Of a stretch of 64,000 bases of DNA, positions 1 through 14,900 are shown piece after piece. How positions within the stretch are numbered: the first letter of the stretch is position 1; each line of letters opens with the position of its first letter. The position numbers and the translations under genes were made by a program. The DNA is taken from assembly GCF_020080835.1 (NCBI RefSeq), contig NC_058164.1, positions 186,001 to 250,000 of the forward strand. Direction: 5' to 3'. Below the pieces are notes generated by a model. The model was not told the DNA's origin. It searched no databases and worked only from the letters and a program-made list of their open reading frames with translations. This DNA is from Cotesia glomerata. Its lineage: Eukaryota; Arthropoda; Insecta; Hymenoptera; Braconidae.

Positions 1-1662
1 TACACACATGTTCACTCTGTCATACGCCAATTAGTCCTAATTAATAATAATGGTTGGCCACCTAGATTGATTATCATTTATCATATATATACCCGCTGTA
101 AAATACTAGCTCAATATGTATATTCTGAATAATATCAAAATATATAATAATGATAATGTTATTATTATTATTAAAAATGTAATAATATACATACATATAT
201 AGAAAAAAAATATTATTATAATAATCATTATACTCTGGATTTTATATATTTTATAAATGAATAAAATATTATATATATATATAAATATATATTTTGCATA
301 AATACGTTTTGTTATTTACTTTAATAAGTTTCCTCATAATCTCGCTGGAATATTTAATAAAAACACAAATATATATTATAAATATTAAATATTAACACAC
401 AAAGCTCTAAGAGCTCTCAGTGCTCTTGGAGCTCGAAATCTAAATGAAAATGATGAGCTTCGAGCTGCAAGCTGAAATACCCAGTTTAATTTCGCTACTT
501 TTAATTTATCAAACGAATATTCAAGTTCTGACAAAAAAAATGTAAATAAAATAAAAAGTAAAAAGCTCTTATTCATATATACCTTTAACAGACTTTTATC
601 ATCGGCAGCGTGTGTAATGAAACTATAATAAACTCTGGAATGTATGTCCTTTGAATAAAAAAAATCCTACAATCTATTTTTTTGTCCCTTTAAATTTTTC
701 ATTGTTACACTAGTGACATTTATATACATATATATGCGATCAAAGCACTCAGCACTTTCATCAACGGTTAACAATGAACTGGCATTTAAATATTGTGCTT
801 TTATACAAAAAGCATTGTACGACCTAAATACCATACTATACTATATGCTATGTAGTGGACATTTGCATAAAGAATCAAGAATATTATTTTTATTTTAATA
901 ATTTTCATTTGTATCTGACGAATTTAGCTTTTTATTTCTCTGGATAACCACTTGTAGGATATAAATATTTATAAACTCAAAGCATTGTATAATGAGTATG
1001 CATTTTGCATATAAATTCTTAAAAATATAAATAAAAATAACTAATTTTAATACCAGTGAAGAATTATTATCAATTAATTAATTAGTTAATAGATCATACC
1101 TAGTATACGATATTATAATATACTACTATTATTTTAGGAGAGGTGAGATAATATAATGCATCAGATCTATTTTGCATCAACAATGTTATCTCATATCAGT
1201 GATATACTCTTTATATTTAGTAATGTCCTCGTATGAACGAATACAAATCCACCATCAGTGAACTAATTCAACGGCAGTTGAGTGTCTTTCTCTTGCCTCT
1301 TGCAGTGTAATATACGTAATATTATGATTTATGACTCCACCTTGATTTTGCATAAAATCATATTCCCCATTGTACATGGTTTATCAAACAATTTGTACTA
1401 TAATAACAATAATAATAAGAATAGTAATAACGATTACTCACTGTCATATTTATTTATAATAAAAACAAATTTATTTTTAAAAAAATGCATTACATACATT
1501 AGTTATCATATACACGTAACTAATAATTATGTAAAACACGTACACTGATATGATAAATTCTCGCAATATACTATTTGTATTATAATTTATAATTTATACA
1601 TATATAAACAAAATATATGGCTTATAATAACTGTTGAATTATATATAATATATGAGTTATTA
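1..1662. other. AT-rich intergenic stretch, no gene seen
   Basis: I see only A/T-rich sequence with short runs of simple repeat. The open frames here are short, low in complexity and lack family motifs or splice context. The stretch probably contains the 3' UTR and downstream flank of the cuticle gene that ends at 1663 on the minus strand. Confidence 0.6.
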
Positions 1663-3633
1663 CTAATATTGATAACCAGGTGCCGGAGATTCTTCATAAG
1701 TTATCGTTGGTTTAAAGCCATCCTGATCGGCAGTGTAGTGAACAATCTGTTTACGTCCATCCGGTAACAAAACAGTGTAAACACCACGGGTTACTTTATT
1801 ATCATCATTTTTAGTCTCTTTGTGACTAAAGTCATTACCGTACTCATCGTTAACATGATATTCAAATTCATAGTTGGCTAATGCCTGAAAAATAATAACA
1901 AAATTATTATTATATTAGTATCGTTATCGTTAATTAGTAGCTTAAAAGGGTTTTACCACCACACAACAGAATAAATTTATATATTCAAATATCGACTTTT
2001 GTCGATATAATATTTATCGTTAAGTGGAATAAAGTCTTTTTAGCCCGACACTTATTTATATTACTCAATAATTAAGTAATTAAGTATCGATTTTCATAGT
2101 GAGCTCTATCCATTAACGTCTATCGTATATTTTATATATTAATTAAAGTCAAAAATAAAAGACCAAGTATACTTAAACTCACTTTATGATTATTATCGTA
2201 ACCGGAAAATGTTTCATCAGAGGAATAGTAATTTCCAGGTGGTTGATTTATGTTTCCACCGACAAGAATGTTTGACTGACGTCCTGGTTGTCCACTAATA
2301 GCGGTAGAAGTACCAATGTACTGATTATTCTGTGACAACAATGAGCTAGATAACTTGTTGGGCGTTAAATAGCTATTGGAGATGATGCCGGATGATGTCG
2401 AAGAAGAAGAAGTAGAAGAAGAAGAAGAAGAAGAAGAAGAAGGGGAAGGGGGGGATGATAGACCGATAGAGCCAGGAACAGCAACAGCAGAAGTGGATGA
2501 TGGTTGATTGATTCTTCCGTGATATTGATTTTGCTTAGACACCACCGCTGATGCCAGATAGTTTGAGCTTGGGACAGACTGGATAAATCTGTCAGAATGT
2601 TTACTGGTAGATACAAGAGACATTGATGGTGGTAGATATTGAGAAGATGAAACAGCAGTACCACTACCAACAGTATTTCGGTTAAGCGTATGTAGCCGAG
2701 ATGTCACTGTTGGTGAAGAGGACACTGTAGGAGTATTGGGAATCCCCAATGAGTTTGAAATACGATGATCCAGGGTTGATGTAATACCACCAGTAGCAGT
2801 AGTGCTAGTGGTAGTAATGCTTTCTGGATTCTGGATACTGTTGAAAGGATTTTGTCGAGAAATAGACGGTTGGCTGGGTAAGTATTGTAACGAAGGGATT
2901 CCTCCCACAACAGAAGTACCACTACTACTACTACTGCTACTACTACTGTTAGGAATACCAGATAATGTCGATAATGATGATAATGATGATGATCTGATGT
3001 TACTTGTGGGCAAGTACAGAGAATTCGGTATTACATTTTGAGATGGACTTTGGTAACTCGTCGGGAGATAATGGGATTCTGGTGTTAGCCCTTGGTTTGA
3101 AATACTACGGTGACTCGCTAGTTGTGAGGATAATGACGGTGGTAAATAACGATCTGATTGGCCCGTGGTCGAGTATCCTGATGGTGATCTTGATCCGAGT
3201 GGTGGTTTATAACCAGCTGGCTCCAAACTACCCAAAGTGACAGACGTCGCTATTGATAAAATAATTATCACCTAAAAAAATTTTATCATTATTTTTTAAA
3301 AGTTAAATAAAATAAATAAAACAAGGTTAAATGTATACAAAGGTTTACTCTCGATTAACCCATTTAAAAAAGCCGTTAAATCACCTTTTTGTGTGTATGC
3401 TAATTTATTGATCGAATTAGATTGTAGAGTTAATAAAAGCGCAGCTCTTAATTGCTTTTACAGGATTTAAATTTCACATTTAAGTCAACCGCACACACAC
3501 ACACACACACACACACACCACCCACTTGTTTTATTTATTTTACCCTTAATATCTATGCACACACCTCCGATAATTGAGACAATAAAAGTTATTATAAAGA
3601 AAAGAAAATGAAAATGAGAATTCTTACCTTCAT
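1663..3633 (-). CDS. Pro-resilin-like cuticular protein (R&R chitin-binding domain), 3 exons
   Basis: Secreted structural protein expected in chitinous cuticle. Coding exons read on the minus strand: 3633-3628 (only Met-Lys), 3271-2183 and 1884-1663, all phase 0, giving 438 residues. The tiny first exon followed by a signal peptide (VIIILSIATSVTLGS) at the start of exon 2 is typical of cuticle genes. Exon 2 is a Ser/Pro/Tyr-rich low-complexity region with recurring YLP motifs (YLPPS, YLPTS, YLPSQ) and a poly-Ser run. Exon 3 carries the Rebers-Riddiford domain: YEFEYHVNDEYGNDFSHKE, then VLLPDGRKQIVHYTADQDG and FKPTITYEE, the LPDGRKQIV...YxADQ.G signature of resilin-type proteins; it ends PAPGYQY. 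The elastic arm lacks the Gly-rich repeats of fly resilin, so 'pro-resilin-like' describes the chitin-binding domain, not proven elasticity. Confidence 0.9.
2401..2441. repeat. Imperfect GAA-type trinucleotide run inside the cuticle protein exon
   Basis: The plus strand reads as repeated gaa/gta triplets, so the coding strand gives repeated TTC/TCT-type triplets. In frame it encodes the poly-Ser tract of the cuticle protein. It is likely length-variable between individuals. Confidence 0.75.
3492..3518. repeat. (CA)n microsatellite
   Basis: About 13 uninterrupted CA units, located in intron 1 of the cuticle protein gene. Confidence 0.95.
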
Positions 3634-3687
3634 GTTACTGCTGTGAGGATACAATTGAATTTGATTTTTAAATGATGGAATAATCAG

Positions 3688-3695
3688 CTTTTATA
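3688..3695 (-). promoter_or_regulatory. TATA box of the cuticle protein gene
   Basis: On the minus strand the sequence is TATAAAAG. An initiator-like TCAAAT with its A at about 3662 lies some 33 bases downstream, followed by a short leader of about 28 bases before the ATG at 3633-3631. A TATA box with a short leader fits highly induced, stage-specific cuticle genes. Confidence 0.7.
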
Positions 3696-3699
3696 TTCC

Positions 3700-6600
3700 C
3701 GGGTGTTTGTATTTATATTTCTATCAGTATTAGTATTAGTATTTTGTTTTGCATATAGCGCAAAAGTGAATGTTTTTAATGAGTGGCGATTCTTCCTTCC
3801 TGATGAGGACCGCTTGTACTTGAGCAAGCGTTATTCATCTTTCACAGATGAGCAATGATGATGATGACCCTCGTTTCTATTAAAATCGCCCGGGTTTAAA
3901 TTCTTTCATAATTTCTTACCCGACAATAAACTGTAACATCGGTAACATTGGTAATATTGGGAGCAAGGCCACAATAATAATAATAAAAATAATTAATAAT
4001 ATTCACTGGAAGGAACAATCATCAGTTTGTATTATTTATTTTTAGTCATTCGTCTATTACTGGAGGGCATTAGACGCCAGACGGTACTCTCACTCTCAGT
4101 AATATATACATGTATATCTATAGAAATTCGATAGAAAATAAAGTAATAATTATTAATGTATCTCTCCTGTTGTAGTTGTCGCAGTTTAATTTAGTTGAAC
4201 CTTGTAGCAATTTTGTAATTTAACTTCAAGGACTAAACTCTAGACACATTATTACAGAGAATAGTATATATCGTAGTAGTAATTCGGTAAACACTCGTCA
4301 GATATATATTATGTCTGACAGAAAGTAAACGCCCCAACTTATTCGACTTGAGACAATAATATCCTCGAGTGGTAAAGCCGTGCTGACTGATGAAAATTGT
4401 TTCGTCAAATATATATTACCATTATTATTATCATTGTAATACATGAAATTGAATTAGAATAGTATTCGAAGCACTGACAAGACTAACACATCAACGTACA
4501 TTTATCATACACTACTCTCTCATAATGATCAAATACGTGTATGTTATATATATATATGATATGTGGTTAGAGGTAAGATCAAAGACGATTTGGTGTTGCC
4601 TCAGGAATTCCTTTGTAAGCGGGAAACTGTAACAATCAAATCTCTCACTGTCAGGTTGGCTGGTTGTCTGGCCTAAGTAAAGATGACCAACCTCTTTGTA
4701 TTTATTTTATTCTTTCTTCTTAATAGCACATCCATTTAACGGTAAAACAGTAATTTAATTAAACCTTTGTCTACAAATAAATTTATTACTTAGAGTGTTT
4801 AAGTTAACCTTACACTCATTTTCATTAAATTAAATCGCACCCGCATTTAGAAGAAAAAAAAAAAAAAAATAATAATAGTTATTGTCTTAAAAGTAACAAT
4901 GATTATCTGAATAAATATTTATAGAGTGTTGTTAAAAATATTAGCATACACCCGCTTAAAGTTGATTCACCTAATATTCTCTAATATTCTTATTAGCATA
5001 GATACGTAGGTCAAGATTGCTTTTACCCTTCATATCCACGCAAACTCTACAGTCTAGAGTCTACATCCTCCTCTTTTCGATGGATCGCATTACACTAGCG
5101 TGACCTCGTCTCTATAATAGGTCTATATATGTCTCGCGAATAGCCTCCCAGCGTTTTTGACCTCTCTACTTCTCATCCACACATCCATTCGTATTATTCG
5201 TACTCGGCATTAACAACAGCCGGCCACTAGATTATGCATCGATGATAATGCATGTCGAAATTTCTTCTCCAGGTCAAACGTTATCGACCATTATTTTATA
5301 TTTTTATTCTCTTTATTTCTTCTTTTATACATCGCTGATTTTTAATTAATAAATTTTGTTTTATCTGAATAATTCAATTTTAAATTGATAATTTATAATT
5401 TATGACTTTTGCACAAATAATCGAGAGAAAAAGTTTCAACGAGTAGTTCAATTTAAAAATGAAAAAAAAGTGCCAAGACTTTAGCGAATTCAAGTCTTTT
5501 GTTGTTGAATGTCACTGAACAGTCGTTAAGACGCGATCAAACATCGATTTACGTCATTCGTATTCGTATTCGTGTATATATATATGTAAAGATTCAAAAG
5601 ACTGTTTCAAAACTCTCTCAATTTTAGCTTCGTCTTGAATTCAACAACTAGACGAATAAGAAGAAGAAGAAGAAAATATAATAATAACAATGATGGTTGA
5701 AAATAAGGTTAAAAGGAATAAAGGTAGAAAGAGTATCGTGAATGTTGACAGATCGACAGAGCCACTAAAGTTTTCCGTAACCAAATTCTATTCGTAACAA
5801 ACTTGCTAGTTTGGCTTTCAATTTGTCGGCTTTATTCGTCGGAAATGAACGATTAAAACTTTTTGGAGCTTGTTCATTGAATAGATTAACGTATACTACC
5901 TGCTACTAGCTACCAGTTACCAACACCGCCCTTTTCAACTCTACTTTTTACATTCTCCCCAACTCTTTTCCGGTTCTTGACGTATTAAATAAAATAATTA
6001 ACAAGAGCACAATTAGAAAAAAAAAAAAAAAAAAAATTAGATTCGTATTTAAATACTAATAATAATGGTTTGATGAGGTCTGATGAATTCAGCAAAGGTT
6101 AATAGAAATTGGAGAAGCTATTGAGTGAACAATCACCGTGGAGCCACTAAACGCTGCTCGATTATAATGATTGAGTAGAACATCGACGTCTAAAGCAGAT
6201 GTATATCTCGGTGGATTACAAGTCCGTAAACTACCACTAGATATAACAACAAAAACAAGAACATCACTTTAACTAGCAATAGAGATATAGAGAGATAAGT
6301 GTAGATGTCTTAACTATTTGGATATTCTGTTAAACAGAGCATCGGATCCTTATCTCTCTAGGGATAATCGTCGTTGAGCTTTTGTTTAAATCTATCGTTA
6401 CAAGTTTATAGTTGTAGTTGGATGGATTTTGGTAAAGTTAACTCGGTGATCCAAAGTCCTAAATCTCTATTGATAGTGTCCATCAGTGCGCAGATAATAC
6501 ATATTACATGTTACATATTACATATAACTAACTATCTGTTTAATTGAGGAAACTAAATAGTTAACCAGGAGATCTATTCAGTACATTAAGACCTGGTAGA

Positions 6601-7523
6601 ACAACTAAACTACTCATCTATTATAAGTTATAATATATGTTAGCTGGTAAGTTGGTTACTTTGATGTGTGTCCGTTGGTTGCATTTAAATAGCTGACACT
6701 GCACTGGAGAGTAACTCCCACACTCTGACATTATATTATGTACTGTGTTGAACAGTTCAGAGGAGTTCACAGCAGTTCAGAGTTTACTGATATCAGATCT
6801 GACCTGCCCTTGCTTAACTCTTCCCTTGGTTCCCTCATTCTCCTGGTTCTCATATAACTGCTGTTACTGCTACTATTGCTGGTCTAGATCACGTCTACTA
6901 ATATATCATGTTATGATACTTAAGAATTTAATTTACCGGAAAGACTCTCTGGGCTCTGAGCTCTGGGTTTTATCAACCGGAAAAAAATTTATTCGATGGA
7001 TTTTAAATCCCCCATGCTTTATTAATTATTAATATTAAAATTTATTACACTAAAATATCATACTAATTTAAACTTGATAATTATTTATCATTTAATTAAT
7101 TACGAAAAAGACCTTGACTCTCATTCATCACATCAATTCAATTTCATTTATTAATTAATTAATTAATTGAAATAAAAATGATTGCGCGATATAAAGGATC
7201 TGATATTATTAGTGACTGTTCATCAAGGACTTTTCTCCGTTGTCTTTAATATAAAAATAAAAATGAAAATAAAAATAAAATGTGTGATTGAACGGACAAT
7301 GGAACTATCTACCAACGATAAAGTAGAATTTATGCAATTAACAATTACTCGATGCAGAAAATATATTTTTATGCATTTAAATTTAACCGAGTATTTCTTT
7401 GTTGTCTAAAAACGTAAAAATAACTTAAAAAGTTGGAGAAAAAAAAAAAACTAAATAAATTTTATCTGATATTGAGATTTATAAAAATACACCCGCCGTG
7501 TTTATTTGATTAATAATGTACAT

Positions 7524-7555
<32 letters not shown>

Positions 7556-8252
7556 GCGATAAATAAATAGATAATAATAATAGAATGCCGTGATACGCTC
7601 GAGAGTGAGTTGGCAATAATAAACAAGTGATGTGAGGAAAAATATTTTTTGATACCTTAATCAAATGCATCCTGCTGTTCTCTCATATTATAGCTTCATA
7701 TCACACACACAGACATATTATACACATACGCGCCAGTGCAGTGTCATGTCGCGATCGATTCAGTTCTTTGCGCACAATATTCCGTCAACATTTATTCGCG
7801 AATTGTATTTTATCGTTTATTTAAAATATACATCCCCTTTTAGTCTTTTTAATTTATTTGAATAATTATTCAAATGACGAATAAACTGTCGTGTTAAAAA
7901 ATTAAATTAACGTAACGTTTCGTAACTGGTTAATGAATAAATATAATAATTGTCATCGGGCTTTAACTTTACCGTAAAACATGCGTTTAATTATTCAGCC
8001 GAATTCGATTTCTATAAATAAATAAAACAATTTACGAGAGTGATTTAACAGCTGACGAGCTGTGAAAATTCATTGTTTAATTATACTCTCTATTATATTA
8101 TAAATATTCAAGTGCACTGGGTTATCAATAATAACTATTTTATTTAAATATTCATTAATTATTCCTCATCCATTATATAATATTATAATATATCAACTCA
8201 TTAATTAATTTTAAATAATTGTCAAATATTAAAGTTAAACGTCAGAGTAAAT
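3700..8252. other. Intergenic stretch, no gene recognised
   Basis: About 4.5 kb between the divergent cuticle and P450 genes. It holds A runs (around 4853, 6020 and 7530) and short (ATTA) repeats. A 95-codon open frame at 6745-7032 has no family resemblance or splice signals and is probably chance. Upstream control sequences of both flanking genes should lie here, but I cannot point to individual sites. Confidence 0.6.
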
Positions 8253-9980
8253 ATGTTAACAAAGTTATGTATCAGTAGACTAAACAGTCCGAAAAGTATA
8301 AATAGATTATTATTAGAAAAAAATTATGCAAGTATCGGGACTTGTCCGGTACAAAATGATGAAGTATCATGGGAAGAAGCAAAACCGTATCATGAAATTC
8401 CTGGTCCTAAATCTTATCCCATTTTTGGGAATTTATTAAAATTTTTACCTTACATAGGTATATATGTAATATTATTATTATTAAGATAAATTATTAAAAG
8501 AATGTAAATAATTGATTGAAATAAAATTGATGAAAGGTGAATACGGAAATTTGCCGCTGTACGAACAAATGAAATTACTGAACAAACAGTACGGGAAGAT
8601 TGTAAAACTAGAAGGAGTGTTCGGGAGGAGACCCTCGGTATTTCTGTACGACCCAGAACAATGTGAAAAAATGTACCGTGTAGAGGGAGCCTGGCCGCTG
8701 AGAATAGCGATTGAAACAATGTGTACATACCGAGAGAGAAACTCAAAAGTTTACAAAGGAAAATTGGGACTTGTCGGCAGGTTAGTTTATAGCTTTTAAT
8801 TAACAAAATCCTCCCCCTCATCCTCATCCACGTCCATATTCTCATTCTCGACCTCATCGGCATCGCAGGAACCGAGAACCAGAGAAATTGATTAAACTTT
8901 TTTTTTTCTATATACATACATAGATATATGCTTAGTTAACTTTGTTTTTGTTTTTGCTTTTGGACTTGTAGCCAAGGTAAAGCCTGGCACGAGTTTAGGA
9001 AAAACGTGAATCAACATATGATGCAGCCGAGAAGCATCAAGCCCCACGTGGCACAAGTCGACCAAGTTGCCAACGACTTTATCACGAGAATACGAAAACT
9101 TCGAGATGTAAAAAGTTTTAAACTACCGGCAACATTCAACAACGAAATGAATAAGTGGGCTCTCGAGTGTAAGTGCCATGCTTCTACGCTTCTACGCTTC
9201 TACGCTTCTACCTTCAAAAATTCACGATTACTTTTTATTAATCATCCGAGACATTTACATTTAAAACATTTGTACATAAATTATCATTATTTCTTCACCA
9301 CGCAATATTTCTTCCTCTTTTACTTTTTTGTGACACTTTTTCTTTTGTTCAAAAGATAACAATAATGACATTAACAACAATGAATACATTCATGTAAAAC
9401 ATCAAGTAGTATATCATATTTTCATTATGTTACGAATACAATTATTATTTTGTTGAATTCTCTTTTGTATTATTAATTTATTCATCTGTTACTTGTCTCG
9501 CTAACGCTCACACCATTTTACAATAATCGCGATATGTTATATGGTGATGCTACTATTATCATCATCATCATCATCAAGATTAATGCATATTGCACAATAA
9601 ACATTGACAAAGTATACACACGTCTAAGTAACTTCCGTGCCAATGATTTGCATTATTTAACATTTAATATTTTTTTTAAAAAATAATAAAATGAAACGAG
9701 TTCACTTTTAATAGCCTGCAATATAATGTACTATAGTGTTACTAATGTAATAATCCCGTCGTCCTTGATTAAGATGAGTGTAAATGGGTATTAAGAAATA
9801 GTGTATGCCTACATATACTGCAGTATGTTTGGAATGTTAATTGCGATAATGTTGGTTCAGTATAATATTGTGTTGTAATGCAAACAATACGCACAGTGTT
9901 ATTACTATATACAGTCGGAAGCTACTTAAGGAAGCTCATTCAAATTGACAGTGCGCAGTATTATTGTTATTATTATTATT

Positions 9981-10022
<42 letters not shown>

Positions 10023-11782
10023 GCTGTACTTGCAATTAAACATAATCTCAATTAAGGCAACCACCTGGAGATTACAAGTTTGGGTTGCGGCTATTGGCTA
10101 TGTACTCTGCCTTAGTTTCTGTTTCATTTTATCCAATAGAATATATATATATATAAATAGGATTCCCGAAGCGTAACTCATTTACAATCCGTTTATATAC
10201 CTATTATTGTATATTATACTTTAAAATGCATGTTATTGTAACTTTGGGACAGAAATAAATGGTGAAATGTATAATTATTTTTTGCAGCTATATGTATGAT
10301 TGCGATGGATCATCGTTTAGGAAGTTTCGAGGACGGGTTAACAGCCGACTCAGAGCCACAGAGAATGATTGATGCAGTTCACAACATGTTTGAGCTCTTT
10401 TACCAGCTTGAAATTTTGCCCTCGTTGTGGAAAATTTATGACACGCCGAAACTCAAGAAGTTGTTTCAAACACTAGATGTTATTACCAGGTAAAATACCC
10501 AAAGATATATTAACACACTAATTTATTCATATAATACTACCATCTGAAAGCTTTCAATTATTTATACAATAATAATAATTTATTACTATTATTATTATTA
10601 TTATAACAACAGCGATAATAACTTGTCGAATAAATTAAGTTGTTAAATTTACTTATATTATCCTCTACAATAAATATCAAGTGTAAATAATTAAATAAAA
10701 CGCCAGATCGGTTTTAATTAAATTTTGGTATATCAAATTCAGTATTGCTTCGAAGCATATAGACGATGCTAAACTAAAGTTTGCCAAGTACCCAAAGAGC
10801 AATACAAACGAACGAAGCGTCCTGGAAAGTTTATTGAGTATCGACGAACAAACTGCTTATATTATGGCACTCGATATGTTAACTGCTGGAATTGACACGG
10901 TATGTTTATTATTAATTATATTCATTTAATTCAATATTTATCCATTTTAATTTACTTTTCAAGATGATGATAATAAAAATTTATGTTTTTCTTTTATGTA
11001 TATCTAATATATATATATATCTATATATAATAAGACTGGAAATGCTACGGGTTTATTATTGTATCATATCTCGATAAACCCTCGAGTACAGGAAAAGCTA
11101 AGAGAGGAAACATTAAATTTACTGCCCGATAAAACATCCCCTGTAACATTTGATGTTCTTAATAACATTCCCTACCTCAAGGCGTGTATCAAAGAGTCGC
11201 TTCGATTAGCACCGATCGCTATTGGCAATTTACGAACAATGCGTACCGATGTTGTTCTGGCTGGATACAAAATTCCTAAACAAGTATTTATTTTTTTTTT
11301 ATTTACATTCTCATGTGAAATAACACTTTTTTTTTTATCAACTATTACTTCTTATTATTCTCTAGACTGATGTTGTAGCGTGTCACAGTGTACTTTCAAT
11401 GGATCCTGAGCATTTTCCTCGGCCAGAAGAGTTTTTACCAGAAAGATGGCTGAGAAATAGCAATAATACAGATGTAAAAGCCAGTAAAAAGGCGCATCCG
11501 TTTGCTTACATGCCATTTGGGTTTGGCCCGCGTACGTGTATTGGAAGACGATTCGGTGAATTAGAAATGGAAACCCTAACGCTTAAGGTTATTTTATTAC
11601 CAAATCAATGAATATTTAAATTATATTATCAGAAGATATCTCTTCTTATTGATTTTCAATTTAATCCACAGATGTTGCAGAACTTTAAAATTGAATGGCC
11701 TTCTAACGAGCCTTTAAAAATAAAAAGCCGGTTTATAAATACAATGGATTCGCCTTTGCAATTAAAATTAATTGATATTTAA
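8253..11782 (+). CDS. Cytochrome P450, mitochondrial clan, 8 exons
   Basis: Heme monooxygenase. Exons: 8253-8457, 8537-8780, 8972-9168, 10288-10489, 10743-10899, 11035-11283, 11366-11587, 11672-11782; all junctions are GT-AG and keep frame, giving 528 residues. Visible motifs: a basic N-terminus without a long membrane anchor (fits a mitochondrial presequence), the PGP hinge at 50-52, I-helix AGIDTT at 331-336 (split by an intron between the two Thr), K-helix ESLR at 389-392, the PERW motif, and heme loop FGFGPRTCIG at 469-478 with ligand Cys476. IPGPKSYPIFGN and the WxxFRKNVNQHMMQP segment fit insect mitochondrial P450s of the CYP12/301/334 type. I cannot assign the subfamily. Ecdysone biosynthesis (CYP302/314/315) and detoxification remain possible. 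It is convergent with the glucosylceramidase gene, 208 bases apart. Confidence 0.93.
9961..10023. repeat. (ATT)n-(GTT)n compound microsatellite
   Basis: A run of ATT triplets passes into about 13 GTT triplets inside intron 3 of the P450 gene. An open frame of leucines across it is an artefact of the repeat. Confidence 0.95.
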
Positions 11783-11990
11783 GAGGATGATAAGTTAAAA
11801 AAGTTTAACTCCCGTAGTATAAATAATTTACAAGATAAGATAAGTCTAAATAAATTGTATATTTTTATGAAAATAATTTATCTGATAAAATATTGAATTG
11901 TGCAATGTACAAAGTTCAACAACTAGGATATACTGTAAATGTGTAAATATTAGAAAAAAAAAAAAAAAAAAAAAATAATACTGTTGGTGA

Positions 11991-14900
11991 TTAGAGTTTA
12001 GTATCGTCAACATCACTGGAAATTTGTTTTTTATAGGTAAATGCCTGGTGAATAGCCCAAATAGACAAAGGTCTCATATAACCAACGGATCGATATCCAC
12101 CTTTTTCATAAAGTGCTTCAGGTGTTTGAAAAGCTAACCCTATTTGCTCCCAGACTGTTCGATATACTCCTTCTGCTGTACGTAAACCTTCCTCGACCAT
12201 GTCCTTAAAATAAATTCATATATATATATATATTTTGTATTTTACTAATATTTTAGCTGACACTAAGTAACTGTCACTAACAAGTAGAGTAGTCTGGTTT
12301 TAATCAGACATTTATGGTAATTAATTAAAATACCTCGTGTATCATTAAAGCGGCAAGTGCATAACTAACACCGGTCCACATTTCCTCACTTTGCAAACTC
12401 ATCGTGTCAATACGACCACTCGGGAGAAATCCATTAACTGCTCCTTGATTACCGTCTCTGTATTTTAAAACATTATTTTCGAATATTGTTTTTAAAGCCG
12501 ATTTAACTTGCTTTTCCGGAAAAATCTATGTAAATTCATTTTTTTAAAAGTATTTTAACAAAATATTTTGCAATAAATATAAATAATCGACACGAACCTT
12601 GTGATTTAATTTACACGCTTGCAAAAATAATTGACCACAAAGCTGATCACTCATAATACAAAGTCGATGATCCGATTTGCTACAATCGAAATTATAGTAA
12701 CTTCCTATGATTTTAAAAAATTCAACGATTGAATAAAAAAATAAAATTTATTTAGACAAGTAATAATAGTAATAATAAACTTGCCATTCCACAATTTATC
12801 CTGAAATGCATCCTTGCCTTTTTTTAATATCTCCGTGTACTTTTTAATAAATTGAGTATCATCAAATATTTTAGCGATTTCAAGAGAACAGCAAAGTGCG
12901 GCCAACCATAAACTTCCGCAGTAAGCGCTAACATGGTAAACATTATTAAATAAGTATTTCTGTATTGAATCGTTTTAATGAACATGAGTGATGTCAGAAT
13001 ATATAGCGCTGCAATGTAATTTAACGCTACCCTAGTAATATACAAAATGAAGCCCTAACTGTCATCCGTAAATCCATCGTACGTGGTATATCGTAAGGGT
13101 GTAGGGAGTAGGTACGTTCAATGTACGCGAATCAGATTGTCTGATCATGAAATCGGAGCTCGTGTAAAATAAAATTAATTTAATCTCCCTAAAATTTGAT
13201 TTACGTATACTAAATAATTGCATTTTGATGGGGATTTAGCACTTTACCGATTTACCGATTAAAATTATGGCTTCATTGTGAGTATATATATATATATATA
13301 TATATATTTTAAAAGAGTTAATTACCTAGGCCCGTTCATTACCCAAGTATCATACGTCTGATCTGGAAAACCACTATTCTCTATGAGACCATCTTGATCG
13401 GTATCCCAAGCGAGACTGTGTTCTAAAACCTAATTAAATTGTCTGTGTTGTATAATTTAATTATAAATTATTTAAATTATTAAAATAAAATGAAAAACCT
13501 CTTTGATAGACGGCCAAAAATCTTTCAACATATCCTGATTACCGGTTAAAATAAAATCCCTGTAGGACGTTAGTATAAATTTTGAATTTAAATCCTTCCA
13601 GTTACATATATTATGAATAGGGTATGCGTTTATCATTTTAAATGGTTCTTCATCTACGAATATCAAATCAATAAATGAAATTTAAAAGTAATAATATACG
13701 AATAGAGAGATAAATAAAAATTAATAGGATAGAATATAAAAATAATTTCAGACCAGGATCCCCGATGTCGTGTGGTACAAAACCTTTGGCTTTACGTATA
13801 GATTTAGTACCATCGTAAAAAGTTGTGCGCAAAGATGAGTCCTCAATTTGAATAGCATCATGAATATCGTACTGTAAACTAGCTTGTAAATTTGGCCACA
13901 GCTGCGCCAACGCAAATGAAGCATAAAAATGTACGTCATATGTATTATACATTCGATATTCATGGCCCTCTAAATACGCAAAACGACCGTATTCATTTCT
14001 TAAATTAAAACAATAATCATTGTTAAAATTTTTTAAATATAAATTGCTGTTAATAGCAAAAATTAAATTCTATTTTTTTCTATTAATAAATGATGATAAA
14101 ATAAATAGAATGATAAAATGTAATTTTACCTTGGATCGGAGTTTTTAAATTTATCGGTTTCATCAGCCCGCAACCAAACGGTACCTCCATCGACGACGTA
14201 GTACAATTCATTGAACAGTGCGCTTTTATACCAGTCAGGTAAATCAATATCATCCAATACGGGTCGTTGCCAATTGTAAATATCATGTTCCCATGAATTA
14301 TAATTCATCAACGTATAATGGGATATTTCCTTTACTACCGTTTCTTTATCATTATTGAAATATTTGGTATAATATCTGCAGAAGAATGATAGGTAAAAAT
14401 AAAGTAAAGTAAAATAAAATAAAATAAAATAAAAAGAGAATATTACCTTAAATATTGTCTGAGTTTAAAGTGAAATTGAACTTTGGGAGTATCCCAAGCC
14501 AAGCAAAATTCAATTTCTCGTGAGTTGTTTGCCTGAACACGCAGAGAAGAGCATACCGCGCATCCGACATGTTTCACTGTGACGGATAAATAAATAAAAA
14601 TTAATTATACGATAAATGTCAAACTCATTCGTCTTATTTGACGTTATATACGTCAGATAGATTAAATTTCAAGGATATAAATTTATAAATAAATAATAAT
14701 AAAAAAAATATTACGTGTTGGAGAAGATTTAAGTCGAGTAGCTGAGGTATTAAGTTTGCCTGTACGTTCAAGTAACTCCCACAATTCACTTCCATCGCCA
14801 AAGGGATCGAATATCAACGTCCGTGAAATGTCAACGTCACTCGTAGTACTGGCTTTCGAAGCAATTGCATACGTGCAAGGCATACCCTTCAATTCTTGAT

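Noticed and set aside
6745..7032. 95-codon open frame between the cuticle and P450 genes
   Set aside because: Low-complexity composition, no family motif and no splice or promoter context.
9964..10176. Poly-Leu frame in P450 intron 3
   Set aside because: It is the ATT/GTT microsatellite read in one frame.
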